From Clostridia bacterium (GTDB taxonomy: Bacteria > Bacillota > Clostridia > Oscillospirales > Acutalibacteraceae), in NCBI GenBank assembly GCA_017935325.1, contig JAGBHV010000076.1:1-58232 (forward strand): 58,232 nucleotides of DNA, given 5' to 3'. The notes under the pieces are model-generated. The model made no database searches. It worked only from the letters and a program-made list of their open reading frames with translations, and was not told the DNA's origin. The position numbers were made by a program, and so were the translations under genes. Shown piece by piece: positions 28,046 through 36,499 of this stretch (the stretch's first letter is position 1; every line of letters starts with the position of its first letter).

Positions 28046-28095
28046 AAAGGACAGTTTTTATGTCAGGTTTTCATAACACATCAAAACTGTCCTAT
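28046..28095 (-). terminator. Terminator after the secreted Big_2 gene
   Basis: AGGACAGTTTT pairs with AAAACTGTCCT across a 23-base loop and is followed by TTTT on the minus strand. It separates the gene ending at 28118 from the DUF2975 operon. Confidence 0.75.
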
Positions 28096-28117
28096 ATCAT
28101 TTTAGTCAGAACCTGAA

Positions 28118-29065
28118 TCAGAAAATAAATCCGAGCCAGAACATTATATTATCAAAAATTGAAACAATTCTGTCCCACATACTGTATTCAACAGTTACCT
28201 CGCAGATTGCAAGAATATCTCCCGAATATGTACGTACTTCAATTGTAGCTGTACCTTCGTCCACTGCTTCGATATAAATTTTTCCGTCAGCCTCATATGC
28301 CCATGCTACTGCTTCATCATCTTCATTATATGCATCAGAAACGCTTACTCCTTTGAAGGATGCATTTTCGGGACCTACCACGTAAGTAATTTCTGCAGTA
28401 TCTTCATAACCGAGAGTAATACTTGTTTCCGAAAGAGTAAGACTTGTTGCAGGAACTTCCTCATATACAAAAGTGTAAATATCGGCCTGCTCGATTTTTA
28501 CCATAAAAGGAGCTTTTTTAATCAATGATAATGTTTCAATCTCATTATAACTTTCTTCAGTGATTTTTTTGATTACGTTGTCATTACCAAGCTCAATCGT
28601 GATTGTCTTTTTGTCACAATATTCCTGATCGTCTTCAAGCTCGATTACGATTCTGTTATCAGCATAAACTGCATCTGTAATTTCATATCCCCATTCAAGT
28701 TCCCATGCAAGGCTGAATTCTTCATAAATTTCTGTATCTGACGGTTCTTCATAGTCTCCGCAGACACCAAAATAATAATCTTCATGGTCTTCATAAATAT
28801 CAAAATCTTCAAAAACAGATAAAACTTTCTCTGTAATCTTCAGATCAAGTCCTGAAAGGCCTGAAAAGTCTGCTGAGTAATTTCCTTCAAATTCACTTTT
28901 AACCTGAATCAGCTCGTTCTTTTCTGCTGTTTCTTTCAGAATATTGTGATAAAATTTGACCACATCGCTTTTTGTCATCTCTTCTGCACTTGCAGAAAGT
29001 GAGAACATCGCAAAAACCATAATACCTGTCAACATAATAGCTGATATTTTTTTCAATATTTTCAT
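28118..29065 (-). CDS. Secreted protein with Big_2-like domain and hydrophobic C-tail
   Basis: A 315-residue exported protein. The signal peptide ends SLSASA. About 140 residues of novel acidic, Tyr-rich sequence follow, then a bacterial Ig-like (Big_2) domain (ATSLTLSETSITLGYEDTAEITY through GTATIEVRTYSGDILAICEVTVE), then an aromatic hydrophobic end (MWDRIVSIFDNIMFWLGFIF). I place the start at 29065, after AAAGGAG; the upstream in-frame ATG lies in the promoter zone. The ending resembles those of the two PPC proteins in this window. Function unknown. Confidence 0.8.
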   Translation of the reverse strand: MKILKKISAIMLTGIMVFAMFSLSASAEEMTKSDVVKFYHNILKETAEKNELIQVKSEFEGNYSADFSGLSGLDLKITEKVLSVFEDFDIYEDHEDYYFGVCGDYEEPSDTEIYEEFSLAWELEWGYEITDAVYADNRIVIELEDDQEYCDKKTITIELGNDNVIKKITEESYNEIETLSLIKKAPFMVKIEQADIYTFVYEEVPATSLTLSETSITLGYEDTAEITYVVGPENASFKGVSVSDAYNEDDEAVAWAYEADGKIYIEAVDEGTATIEVRTYSGDILAICEVTVEYSMWDRIVSIFDNIMFWLGFIF

Positions 29066-29099
29066 ACAAAAATCTCCTTTGAAGTTATTTTGTACCTTC

Positions 29100-29128
29100 A
29101 TTATACATATAACGTTTGCGTTTGTCAA
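29100..29128 (-). promoter_or_regulatory. Promoter of the Big_2 gene
   Basis: On the minus strand TTGACA (29128-29123) and TATAAT (29105-29100) are 17 bases apart. The spacer contains a near-palindrome AACGCAAACGTT that might bind a regulator. Confidence 0.85.
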
Positions 29129-29176
29129 TATATTTTTATCGTTTTTCGATAAATTTTAAAGTTTCATACTTTTAGT

Positions 29177-29205
29177 TTGACATTATTTCTGTATTGTATT
29201 AAAAT
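29177..29205 (+). promoter_or_regulatory. Promoter of the 849-residue secreted protein gene
   Basis: TTGACA and TAAAAT with a 17-base spacer, 29 bases before the ATG at 29235. Confidence 0.8.
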
Positions 29206-29234
29206 ATCTCCATAAAACAGAAAGAGGTGTTTTT

Positions 29235-31784
29235 ATGAGCTCCATCACAAAATTTCTCGCATCGGTTCTTGCTTTTCTTCAGTTTATTTTCTGCGGAATA
29301 AGCTACGGTGACTTCGGCGAAACAAAAAACGAAGAAAAACAGGAAACAGAAATAGTGAACAACATTGATTCCCACACAAATATGGCGGAATCAGTAAAAT
29401 TTGCACACCAGGTTAAAAATCAGGCTCAGGCAAAATATACAACCCCTGAGAGAACTGCTTATGAATTCAAAAACAGTAATATGATTCTGACTCATTCTCT
29501 CACAAAGAATAATTCTGCAACTCTCACAGACCTTGAGGGCAATGTTTATATTGCAGATTCTTTCGATACATATTTCACCACCAATAACGGTAAAACATAT
29601 TATTCCTCTTCTTCATCAGATATTGGCAGAGTTAATATAATAAGGCTCGGCGTTTATTATTACGATTGCCATGTCAGAGATTTTGACGGAAAATCAAAGG
29701 ATTTCAAGGTTGACAAAACTTATCATCTTTACGGTGACAGACTCTATAATCAGTCAACACTCTATGCTTGTGAAGAAACAACTGACCTTCAGGAATTCGG
29801 CAGTATTATAAAAATTCCCGCCGACACAGTTTCTTCTTTTGTTGCAAAGGATGACGGCGGTGTTTATCAGAACACAACAGGCAAAACACCCTCACTTCAC
29901 TATGTTGCATTTGATATCAAAAATGTTGGTGTTGTAGGCTTTATTGCACCTTCTGACGGCTCTGTTAAATCAACTTCACTTACTCTTGAAGACGGTTACT
30001 ATGTGCTTAAATTTGTTGCAAACTATACTGCAGGTACAGGCATTAACAAGCACGACGAAACAGGCTCATCTCCTCTTAACAACGTTACTTTCGGCACAAG
30101 AATTTACACAGACAAAACTCATTCTTTTGACGGCATTGATAAAGAAGCATATCTTGAAAGAAATCCCCTTGCAGGAATTACTGTTGACGCTTCAGATGCA
30201 GGGGCAAGATTTTTAGGTTACGATGCACTCCGCGGTGCTTACACTTTCACAATGAACGGAACTGATTTCACAACTGCTTACAACAATCCCGAAAGACAAT
30301 ATAAAGCACCTATCACAATCACATCTGACGATAAAGACAGAACTTTCTATATCAGAATGTTCGGCACTAACGGTTGCCTTGAAGCAGGTGCAATTCTTGA
30401 CGACAAAAACACACTTGTTCCCATCGACGTTGAAGTATGCAAAAACTTCCAGGGTGACGGTGGAGAATCTTTCTACAGTGTAAAAGACTATCAGTACGGT
30501 GACAGCTTCTTCCCCGTTTCGATAAAAGCAGATGAAACTCTTTCATTTACTCTTGTAAACATTTTCCAGAACTGGGGTAAATTCCCGCTTAAACAGTTGT
30601 CATCAATTGAGTTCCACGTTTCATATTATCACCTTTCAACAGGTGCAACCGAAACAAACTGCATCGCACCTTACTTTGTAGGCAATAAAGACGGTTGGCT
30701 TCTCCCTGACTTCAGAACAAGAAGCGGTAATATCTGGCCTGAACAGCCCCAGTTTAACTCAGTCGGTGTTCTTGAATTTGTGCATTATACTCCGAAAGCA
30801 CTGGGAATTATCAACAAGAAAACTGTTCTGAGCGAATATATTGACGCAGATATAAAATCTGTAGGTCAGACTTATTCCGATATCTACAGTAACTACGTTT
30901 CAGACTGCGGTTCATACGAATACACACTCCGTCATGTGGAATTCCCCCAGACTGACGAAAACAGAACATATTATGAAGTTGAAATCAACTTCCTTCGTGA
31001 TGTGAATTTTGCAAACTTCAGAAGAGATTTTGACCTTTTCAATTTCAACGGAAGATCAGCAAGATTTGACAAAGCAGGTTACCTTGACAAAAACAACACT
31101 CCCGTTGTAACAGATGTTGAAAAAACTATTGCTACAAAATACTACACCCTTGGCACAGACTCACCTTATTTCAGTTTCTTTGATGTCTCAAAAGATGCTG
31201 AGCACGAAATTGAGGCACGTTTTGCATGTAACTTCGGACTTATTGTGCGTGACAGCGAAATAATTGTGGGCGGTGAAAAATCAGACACTCCCCTTGCTTT
31301 CAGAGAACAATCAACAACCGAATATTCTGAAGGCGCTCTTACTCTTGATGCAAAGAACGTTTCTTTCAAAGCAGGCGACTCAATCAAGCTGACTCTTATT
31401 CTTCTTCCCTGGGGTGTCGGCTACGAAGAAACAGACGCACAGGTGCTTATGGTACGCGAAGACAGTGCTCTGAAGCCTGCAACAGTTACAGCTTCAAAAG
31501 GTACTGTAAAAGAAGATAAATTTGTTCCCACAGTTGTGGCTGAAAACAACGAAGCTGAATTTACAATCAAAGGCGGCAGAAACAATATTGCAGTAAGAGT
31601 TGACGGATTCACAAACCTTGAATGTCCTGAAATTATTATGAACGGTGAAAAACTCAGTCTTGCATCATCAAACGGATACGACGGATATTCAGTTTACTAC
31701 AATGATGACGGAACATATTCTTTCAGCTTTGTTTATGAAGCAGAAAATCCTGATACAACATATACTTTCAAAGTGAAACAGTAA
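29235..31784 (+). CDS. Large secreted protein of unknown function
   Basis: An 849-residue protein with an N-terminal export signal (SSITKFLASVLAFLQFIFCGISYG) and an acidic linker. The rest is rich in beta-strand and aromatic residues (YFTTNNGKTYYSSSSSDIG, TFTMNGTDFTTAYNNPERQY, FRTRSGNIWPEQPQFNSVG), as in surface glycan-binding or glycan-processing proteins. No catalytic motif or Pfam family is recognisable to me. The C-terminal 100 residues (TVTASKGTVKEDKFVPTVVAEN...) look like an Ig-like domain. It is followed at once by a DUF1294 gene, and next comes a convergent GH2 gene. A polysaccharide role is a guess from context. Confidence 0.8.
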   Translation: MSSITKFLASVLAFLQFIFCGISYGDFGETKNEEKQETEIVNNIDSHTNMAESVKFAHQVKNQAQAKYTTPERTAYEFKNSNMILTHSLTKNNSATLTDLEGNVYIADSFDTYFTTNNGKTYYSSSSSDIGRVNIIRLGVYYYDCHVRDFDGKSKDFKVDKTYHLYGDRLYNQSTLYACEETTDLQEFGSIIKIPADTVSSFVAKDDGGVYQNTTGKTPSLHYVAFDIKNVGVVGFIAPSDGSVKSTSLTLEDGYYVLKFVANYTAGTGINKHDETGSSPLNNVTFGTRIYTDKTHSFDGIDKEAYLERNPLAGITVDASDAGARFLGYDALRGAYTFTMNGTDFTTAYNNPERQYKAPITITSDDKDRTFYIRMFGTNGCLEAGAILDDKNTLVPIDVEVCKNFQGDGGESFYSVKDYQYGDSFFPVSIKADETLSFTLVNIFQNWGKFPLKQLSSIEFHVSYYHLSTGATETNCIAPYFVGNKDGWLLPDFRTRSGNIWPEQPQFNSVGVLEFVHYTPKALGIINKKTVLSEYIDADIKSVGQTYSDIYSNYVSDCGSYEYTLRHVEFPQTDENRTYYEVEINFLRDVNFANFRRDFDLFNFNGRSARFDKAGYLDKNNTPVVTDVEKTIATKYYTLGTDSPYFSFFDVSKDAEHEIEARFACNFGLIVRDSEIIVGGEKSDTPLAFREQSTTEYSEGALTLDAKNVSFKAGDSIKLTLILLPWGVGYEETDAQVLMVREDSALKPATVTASKGTVKEDKFVPTVVAENNEAEFTIKGGRNNIAVRVDGFTNLECPEIIMNGEKLSLASSNGYDGYSVYYNDDGTYSFSFVYEAENPDTTYTFKVKQ

Positions 31785-31785
31785 A

Positions 31786-32046
31786 ATGAAATATTTTATA
31801 ATTTATATGGCGGTTATAAATGTAATCACATTTGCAGTTTTCGGAATTGATAAACTGAAAGCCGTAAAAAACAGATGGCGCGTGCCTGAAAAAATTTTGT
31901 TCCTTCTGGCGCTTCTCGGCGGCTCACTCGGTGCAATTATCGGAATGTATTCTTTCAGACACAAAACAAAAAAGATTGCATTCAGAATCGGAATACCTGT
32001 AATTCTGATTGTGCAGATTATATTCATTTATTTCATGAACAGATAA
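31786..32046 (+). CDS. DUF1294 small membrane protein
   Basis: An 86-residue protein with two or three hydrophobic segments. It carries the family pattern FGIDKLKAVKNRWRVPEKILFLLALLGGSLGAIIGMYSFRHKTKK. The ATG begins one base after the stop of the 849-residue gene, so it is translated in the same operon. Function of the family is unknown. Confidence 0.88.
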   Translation: MKYFIIYMAVINVITFAVFGIDKLKAVKNRWRVPEKILFLLALLGGSLGAIIGMYSFRHKTKKIAFRIGIPVILIVQIIFIYFMNR

Positions 32047-32050
32047 AAAA

Positions 32051-32083
32051 ATTACTACCCGGGAACTCCGGGTAGTTTTTTGT
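32051..32083 (+). terminator. Terminator after the DUF1294 gene
   Basis: ACTACCCGG pairs with CCGGGTAGT and is followed by TTTTTTG. Confidence 0.9.
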
Positions 32084-32149
32084 TGTCAATCCGCATCCTT
32101 TAATAAGGGCGTGATTTGTATTTTAAATGTGATAAGAAAGAAATTATTT

Positions 32150-34432
32150 TTACTTTTTCTTCTTGATTTTATTAAGTGATTTATTGATTTCAAGCACGTC
32201 TTCTTTTGAAAGCTGACCGCCTATCATCATGAGAATTCTTTTGACAGTAAAGCCTTTTGCCATTTCAATCATTGTTTTGTTGATATCAAAGCCCATAACG
32301 CTGAATTTTCCGCCTGATTTTTTCTTCTTTTCTTTTTCTTTCGGTTTATCGCTGTCACCTGAAAGAGTGTTTTTCAATTTAAGAAGAGTTTTTACAAGCA
32401 CGATTTTACCCTTGAAAGGCTTAAGGATATCACCTAAAGTATCATTGATTGAAAGGTACCCGGCAGGAGTGTCGATTTCAAACCAGTTGATAACACTTCC
32501 TTCGTCTTTCATGCGGTAATCTTCATTGAAGGTTTCAACTTTTCTGATTTTGCTTTCATCAGTATATTCACCTGCAACTGCTTTAAGGATTGTTTCACCT
32601 TCGTTTTTAACTTCAAATCTGAAAAACGGATATTCGCCTTTTTTCTGTTTGCCTACGCTTTTTCCGTTTGCAAAAAGCTCAACCTCGTCGCAGTTTGAAT
32701 AAACAGTAACCTTTGTTACGTCTTCAACGCGGTCAACGTATCTCTTTGAACAGATGTGTACAAACTTTTCATCTGAAAGCCATGCTTTGTAAGCGTAGAA
32801 AGAGTCTTTTTTATACTGCCTGTCGAATGTTACAAGACCTTTGTGATTCATTCCGTTTTCGCCGCCTTCAGAGCGTGCGTCTGCGGCAAAGTCAAACATA
32901 TTCCATACATGTGTTGCCCAGATATACTTTCTCGGAATTATCTGCTTTATCATCTCTTCATGGTAATATGATTGATACTCTTCTGTATAATCGCCTTGTT
33001 CGGGATTTGACGTATGCCAGTTAAGCGCTTCAGCACCGTACTCACTCAGGCCTATTGCTTTTTTCGGATATTTCTTATGGAAATCGTCAAACCATTTGCC
33101 GTTCATGTGAACATTTCCGCCGTACCAGCCGAAGTAATGATTGTAAGAAACAACATCTGAAATATGAACATATTCCTCGTCGATGCCGCACATTGTAACT
33201 GCTGCAACAGTTGTAAGCCTTGTTTTGTCAAGTGAATGAACAAGGTCGTTGAGCTCTTTGTGATTTTCAACAAGACTTTCGTCCTTTGCTCCGTTCATTG
33301 TAATTTCATTTGAAAGACCCCATACAAAAATTGACGGATGATTGTAGTTCTGAATTACAAGCTCTTTCATCTGTGAAATTGTGTTTTCACGGCCTGAAGG
33401 CATATGCTTTGATATATACGGAATTTCTGCCCACAGAACAAAGCCTTTTTCGTCGCACAAATCATAGAAAGTCTGCGAATGCTGGTAATGAGCAAGTCTT
33501 ATTGTGTTTGCACCTAATTCATAAATAAGGTCAATATCTTCTCTGTGTTCTTTTTCAGTTAAAGCGTTACCGATTCCCGGTCTGTCCTGATGACGTGAAA
33601 CACCGCGAAGCGGATATTCTTTGCCGTTTAAAATAAATCCTCTGTCAGGGTCAATTTCAAAAGTTCTGCAACCGAAGCGCGCAGAAATATTATCAAGAAC
33701 TTTTTCACCTGAAATAAGCTCGGCTTCCATTGTGTAAAGGTAAGGGTCTTTTCTTCCGTTCCACAAATGAACATTTTCAATTGTAAGCATCTCCTGTGCT
33801 TTGCTTGCAGAAACAATTTTTTCTGCAACGATTTTTCCGTTATCTTTTATTGCAAATTTTATATCACAGTTTTCAGCATTTTTCACATATGCTTTTACGT
33901 CAATTTCGGCAGAAGTTCCCTTTATTTCAGGAGTAATCTGAATACCGGGACCTCCGTAATATTCAAGGTCAAAATGGCTTTTTGCCACAGTGATAATATT
34001 TACATCTCTGTAAAGTCCGCCATAGAAAGTAAAGTCTGCCATCTGCGGATAAACAAAATCATTAGGTGAATTGTCCGTTGCAACGGACAGAATGCTTTTG
34101 TCTTTGAGTTTGTCTGTAATATCAACGCGGAAAGTTGAATATCCGCCGTGGTGTGTAAAAAGCTTTTCACCGTCAATAAAAACTTCAGAGGAAGAGTTTG
34201 CTCCGTTGATTTCAAGGAAAACCAGCCTGTCTTCTTCAAAATCATTTTTTGAAATTTCCTTTGCATAGAAGCATTTTCCTCTGTAATAATCATTACCGCC
34301 GTCCTGACCGTCTGAACCGTTATATGTATGGGGAAGATTTATTTTCTCCCATTCACTCTGAAAATCAGCCGGTGCATTTTTTTGTGTTTTTGAAAAAAGC
34401 CAATCGTTATTGATGTTGATAATTTTTCTCAT
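32150..34432 (-). CDS. Glycoside hydrolase family 2, probable beta-galactosidase
   Basis: A 760-residue retaining glycosidase without signal peptide, so cytoplasmic. The order is a sugar-binding beta domain (about 1-180), Ig-like domain (180-285) and TIM barrel (285-590). The acid/base is E376 in GLSNE; the nucleophile is E464 in GLSEYGAE. GMNHKGLVTFDR resembles the beta-galactosidase branch more than beta-glucuronidases, but substrate is uncertain. After the barrel come about 60 residues of beta structure and an unusual Lys-rich C-terminal extension (KPKEKEKKKKSGGKF and KSLNKIKKKK) with predicted helices that standard GH2 enzymes lack. The ATG follows AGGAGG. Single-gene unit. Confidence 0.93.
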   Translation of the reverse strand: MRKIININNDWLFSKTQKNAPADFQSEWEKINLPHTYNGSDGQDGGNDYYRGKCFYAKEISKNDFEEDRLVFLEINGANSSSEVFIDGEKLFTHHGGYSTFRVDITDKLKDKSILSVATDNSPNDFVYPQMADFTFYGGLYRDVNIITVAKSHFDLEYYGGPGIQITPEIKGTSAEIDVKAYVKNAENCDIKFAIKDNGKIVAEKIVSASKAQEMLTIENVHLWNGRKDPYLYTMEAELISGEKVLDNISARFGCRTFEIDPDRGFILNGKEYPLRGVSRHQDRPGIGNALTEKEHREDIDLIYELGANTIRLAHYQHSQTFYDLCDEKGFVLWAEIPYISKHMPSGRENTISQMKELVIQNYNHPSIFVWGLSNEITMNGAKDESLVENHKELNDLVHSLDKTRLTTVAAVTMCGIDEEYVHISDVVSYNHYFGWYGGNVHMNGKWFDDFHKKYPKKAIGLSEYGAEALNWHTSNPEQGDYTEEYQSYYHEEMIKQIIPRKYIWATHVWNMFDFAADARSEGGENGMNHKGLVTFDRQYKKDSFYAYKAWLSDEKFVHICSKRYVDRVEDVTKVTVYSNCDEVELFANGKSVGKQKKGEYPFFRFEVKNEGETILKAVAGEYTDESKIRKVETFNEDYRMKDEGSVINWFEIDTPAGYLSINDTLGDILKPFKGKIVLVKTLLKLKNTLSGDSDKPKEKEKKKKSGGKFSVMGFDINKTMIEMAKGFTVKRILMMIGGQLSKEDVLEINKSLNKIKKKK

Positions 34433-34501
34433 GGTCTTTCCTCCTGTTTATTAATTAGTTTAATTATAAAATAAATAATAATTAAATACAAGTCTTGTCT
34501 G

Positions 34502-34530
34502 TTGACATGTATGAAATTAAATTGTAAAAT
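34502..34530 (+). promoter_or_regulatory. Promoter of the 30-residue peptide gene
   Basis: TTGACA (34502-34507) and TAAAAT (34525-34530) with a 17-base spacer, 41 bases before the peptide start. A strong GGGAGG follows. Confidence 0.85.
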
Positions 34531-34571
34531 ATTTATGAAAGAAACATTTTATAAAGAAGGGAGGAAATTTT

Positions 34572-34664
34572 ATGCTCGCTATACTTGCAATGTTAAGTGA
34601 TATTCCTTTGTACATAGAAGCTTTGTTTACAAAGATATTTGAAGTTATCGGACAGTTGTTCTGA
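34572..34664 (+). CDS. Free-standing 30-residue hydrophobic peptide
   Basis: Too short for usual gene finders but fully equipped: a consensus promoter, GGGAGG eight bases before the ATG, an open frame of 30 codons to TGA, and a strong terminator 7 bases on. The peptide begins MLAILAMLSDIPLYIEALFT and ends FEVIGQLF. It would form a short amphipathic or transmembrane helix with one or two acids and one lysine. Its end resembles the aromatic hydrophobic tails of the three exported proteins at 10387, 28118 and 56731. It sits 150 bases before an XRE regulator. It could be a toxin-like, membrane-acting or signalling peptide; no homology is known to me. Confidence 0.65.
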   Translation: MLAILAMLSDIPLYIEALFTKIFEVIGQLF

Positions 34665-34671
34665 TTTAGCA

Positions 34672-34701
34672 TACCGTCGGGATTGTTCCTGACGGTATTT
34701 T
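34672..34701 (+). terminator. Terminator of the peptide gene
   Basis: TACCGTCGGGA and TCCTGACGGTA form a near-perfect stem around TTGT, followed by TTTTTA. Confidence 0.9.
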
Positions 34702-34714
34702 TATTTGATTATAC

Positions 34715-34727
34715 ATGCTAATAGCAT
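34715..34727. promoter_or_regulatory. Operator-like palindrome ATGCTA-A-TAGCAT
   Basis: A perfect 13-bp dyad about 90 bases before the XRE gene at 34816. Its arms recur as AATGCTATAGCATT at 35209-35222 and as single ATGCTA half-sites near 34793 and 35229. It is the likely binding site of the XRE protein between them. Confidence 0.75.
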
Positions 34728-34815
34728 CATATTAATTCTTAAGACTGTTTTGAAAACAAGCTGAAAAGCATATACTTATAACATAGAAACAATGCTATAT
34801 GCTTTGAGGTGTAAT

Positions 34816-35136
34816 ATGGATAAAAAAGAATTAGGCAAGAAAATCCGTGAAGCGCGCAATAAATGCGGAATGACGCAGGAAAACCTTGCAGAAAAAGCAG
34901 ATATCGGAGCTGTCTATCTCGGCGAAATAGAACGAGGCTTGAAAATGCCGAGCGTATCTGTTTTTATTAAATTGATTGAAGCACTTGATATTTCTGCCGA
35001 CTATATTTTAAGGGATGAAGTATCGTCCGGCAGGGAATATGTTTTTGATGAGCTGACAGAGAAGCTATCAGGTCTGACACCAAAACAACGTAAAGCTGCT
35101 TCAGATATACTTGATGCATATATAAATAACCTATAA
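34816..35136 (+). CDS. XRE-family regulator
   Basis: A 106-residue protein with an N-terminal Cro/C1 helix-turn-helix (LGKKIREARNKCGMTQENLAEKADIGAVYLGEIERGLKMPSV in pattern) and a 40-residue helical C-terminus (FDELTEKLSGLTPKQRKAASDILDAYINNL). I use the ATG at 34816, behind GAGGTG. The TGCTA palindromes on both sides suggest it controls itself and the AbrB-like gene downstream. A terminator follows. Confidence 0.88.
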   Translation: MDKKELGKKIREARNKCGMTQENLAEKADIGAVYLGEIERGLKMPSVSVFIKLIEALDISADYILRDEVSSGREYVFDELTEKLSGLTPKQRKAASDILDAYINNL

Positions 35137-35138
35137 CT

Positions 35139-35167
35139 AAAAGAGTTGGGTCTACCAACTCTTTTTT
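35139..35167 (+). terminator. Terminator after the XRE gene
   Basis: AAGAGTTGG, GTCTA-type loop and CCAACTCTT followed by TTTT. Confidence 0.9.
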
Positions 35168-35208
35168 CGCAAAATTCGACAAAGTTCACCATATATTTAT
35201 GATAATAT

Positions 35209-35222
35209 AATGCTATAGCATT
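35209..35222. promoter_or_regulatory. Operator-like palindrome AATGCTATAGCATT
   Basis: A perfect 14-bp dyad 39 bases before the AbrB-like gene, with another AATGCTATT half-site at 35228-35236. Matches the arms of the 34715 palindrome. Confidence 0.75.
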
Positions 35223-35260
35223 TATTCAATGCTATTAATACTAAACGCGTGGTGAAAGAT

Positions 35261-35452
35261 ATGAAAATGATAGGGCAGATAAAATACATCGATAAAATGG
35301 GACGATTGGTAATACCGAATGATTTAAGGCGTTTTTGTGAAATAACAGAGCAGACTCCTGTTGAAATTTGTATGACTTCCGAGGGAATTCTGATAAGACC
35401 ATTGGAATATGAGATAGTGAGAAAAAATAACATTCAAAAAAGTAAAGTATGA
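35261..35452 (+). CDS. AbrB/SpoVT-type transition regulator
   Basis: A 63-residue protein with the AbrB swapped-hairpin DNA-binding domain: KYIDKMGRLVIPNDLRRFCEI and VEICMTSEGILIRPL. It normally acts as a dimer or tetramer. I start it at the ATG at 35261 behind GGTGGTGA; a GTG 12 bases upstream is an alternative. A hairpin terminator follows the stop. Two TGCTA sites upstream suggest it is controlled by the XRE protein before it. Confidence 0.85.
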   Translation: MKMIGQIKYIDKMGRLVIPNDLRRFCEITEQTPVEICMTSEGILIRPLEYEIVRKNNIQKSKV

Positions 35453-35453
35453 G

Positions 35454-35482
35454 CCGCGGAAACTTTTCTGCGGTTATTTTTT
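35454..35482 (+). terminator. Terminator after the AbrB-like gene
   Basis: CCGCGGAAA pairs with TTTCTGCGG (one G-T pair) and is followed by TTATTTTTT. Confidence 0.75.
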
Positions 35483-35574
35483 ACCGCATAAATCATAAAA
35501 ACAACCGTTGACTTGAAATTTATTGAAAAAATAAAATTCACAGAGTAATATAAACATGCAAGGAGGGAACAAAA

Positions 35575-36006
35575 GTGAAAATCAAAATTTTTATCGATAA
35601 AAATCACGAAGAAGAAGTTATAATTTATGCTCACGAAAAATCAGATTTAATAAAGGAAATCGAAGAGCTTGTCTGTGAAAACAATTTTGATATTATCGGA
35701 TTTTCAGACAAAGAAGGTGTAAAGCTTAATCTGAATGAAATTTATTGTTTCATAGTTGAAAGCAATAAAATCTACGCGCTGTGCGAACAGAAAAAATTTC
35801 TTGTTAAAACAAGACTTTACAAGCTTGAAGAAAACCTTAGTGAAAATTTCGTGAAAATAAATCAATCCTGCATTGCAAATATCAGAAAAATTAAAAAGTT
35901 TGATGCATCAATATCAGGCACACTGACAGTAACTTTCAAAAACAATTATATTGACTATGTTTCAAGAAGAAACGTTAAAAAAGTCAAAGAAAGGTTAGGT
36001 ATTTAA
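35575..36006 (+). CDS. LytTR-domain DNA-binding protein
   Basis: A 143-residue protein whose C-terminal 100 residues are a LytTR domain (KLNLNEIYCFIVESNKIYALC, LYKLEENLSENFVKINQSCIANIRKIKKF, NYIDYVSRRNVKKVKERLGI). No receiver domain is present. It starts at GTG 35575 with AAGGAGG upstream. It is paired with a DUF3021 membrane protein, an arrangement known from Firmicutes in which the membrane protein probably modulates the regulator. Confidence 0.92.
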   Translation: MKIKIFIDKNHEEEVIIYAHEKSDLIKEIEELVCENNFDIIGFSDKEGVKLNLNEIYCFIVESNKIYALCEQKKFLVKTRLYKLEENLSENFVKINQSCIANIRKIKKFDASISGTLTVTFKNNYIDYVSRRNVKKVKERLGI

Positions 36007-36007
36007 A

Positions 36008-36421
36008 ATGAATAAATATGTTAAAGAATTCTTTCATCGCGGTCTTGTTTTCGGCGGATTCGGACCGATAATTCTGGGAATCCTTTATATGATAATTTCA
36101 AAAGTTGAAAACGATTTTTCCCTGAGTGCAACGGAAGTTTTTGTTGCAATTATTTCAATTTATCTTCTTGCATTTGTGCAGGCAGGCGCAACTGTTTTTA
36201 ATCAGATTGAGCATTGGCCTTTGCCGAAATCTCTTTTATGCCATTTCTCAACACTTTATTGTGCTTACATTTCCTGCTATCTGCTGAACACATGGATTCC
36301 GTTTAAAAAAGAAGTAATATTAATTTTTACGGGAATTTTCATTGCGGTATATTTTGTTGTTTGGGGAATAGTTGTTGTTTCGGTAAAAGCAGCAAGTAAA
36401 AAAATGAATAAGAGATTATAA
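36008..36421 (+). CDS. DUF3021 membrane protein
   Basis: A 137-residue protein with four transmembrane helices (FGPIILGILYMIISK, VFVAIISIYLLAFVQAGATVF, FSTLYCAYISCYLLNTW, LIFTGIFIAVYFVVWGIVVV). It begins one base after the LytTR stop, so translation is coupled. The operon ends in a terminator. Confidence 0.88.
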   Translation: MNKYVKEFFHRGLVFGGFGPIILGILYMIISKVENDFSLSATEVFVAIISIYLLAFVQAGATVFNQIEHWPLPKSLLCHFSTLYCAYISCYLLNTWIPFKKEVILIFTGIFIAVYFVVWGIVVVSVKAASKKMNKRL

Positions 36422-36441
36422 ATTAACAAAATTATCATTGT

Positions 36442-36472
36442 ATGGCGGAGGTTTACTCCGCCATTATTTTTT
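36442..36472 (+). terminator. Terminator of the LytTR-DUF3021 operon
   Basis: ATGGCGGAG, GTTTA loop and CTCCGCCAT followed by TATTTTTT. Confidence 0.92.
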
Positions 36473-36499
36473 GAAAAATTCTTGAGGTAATTTAATAAA

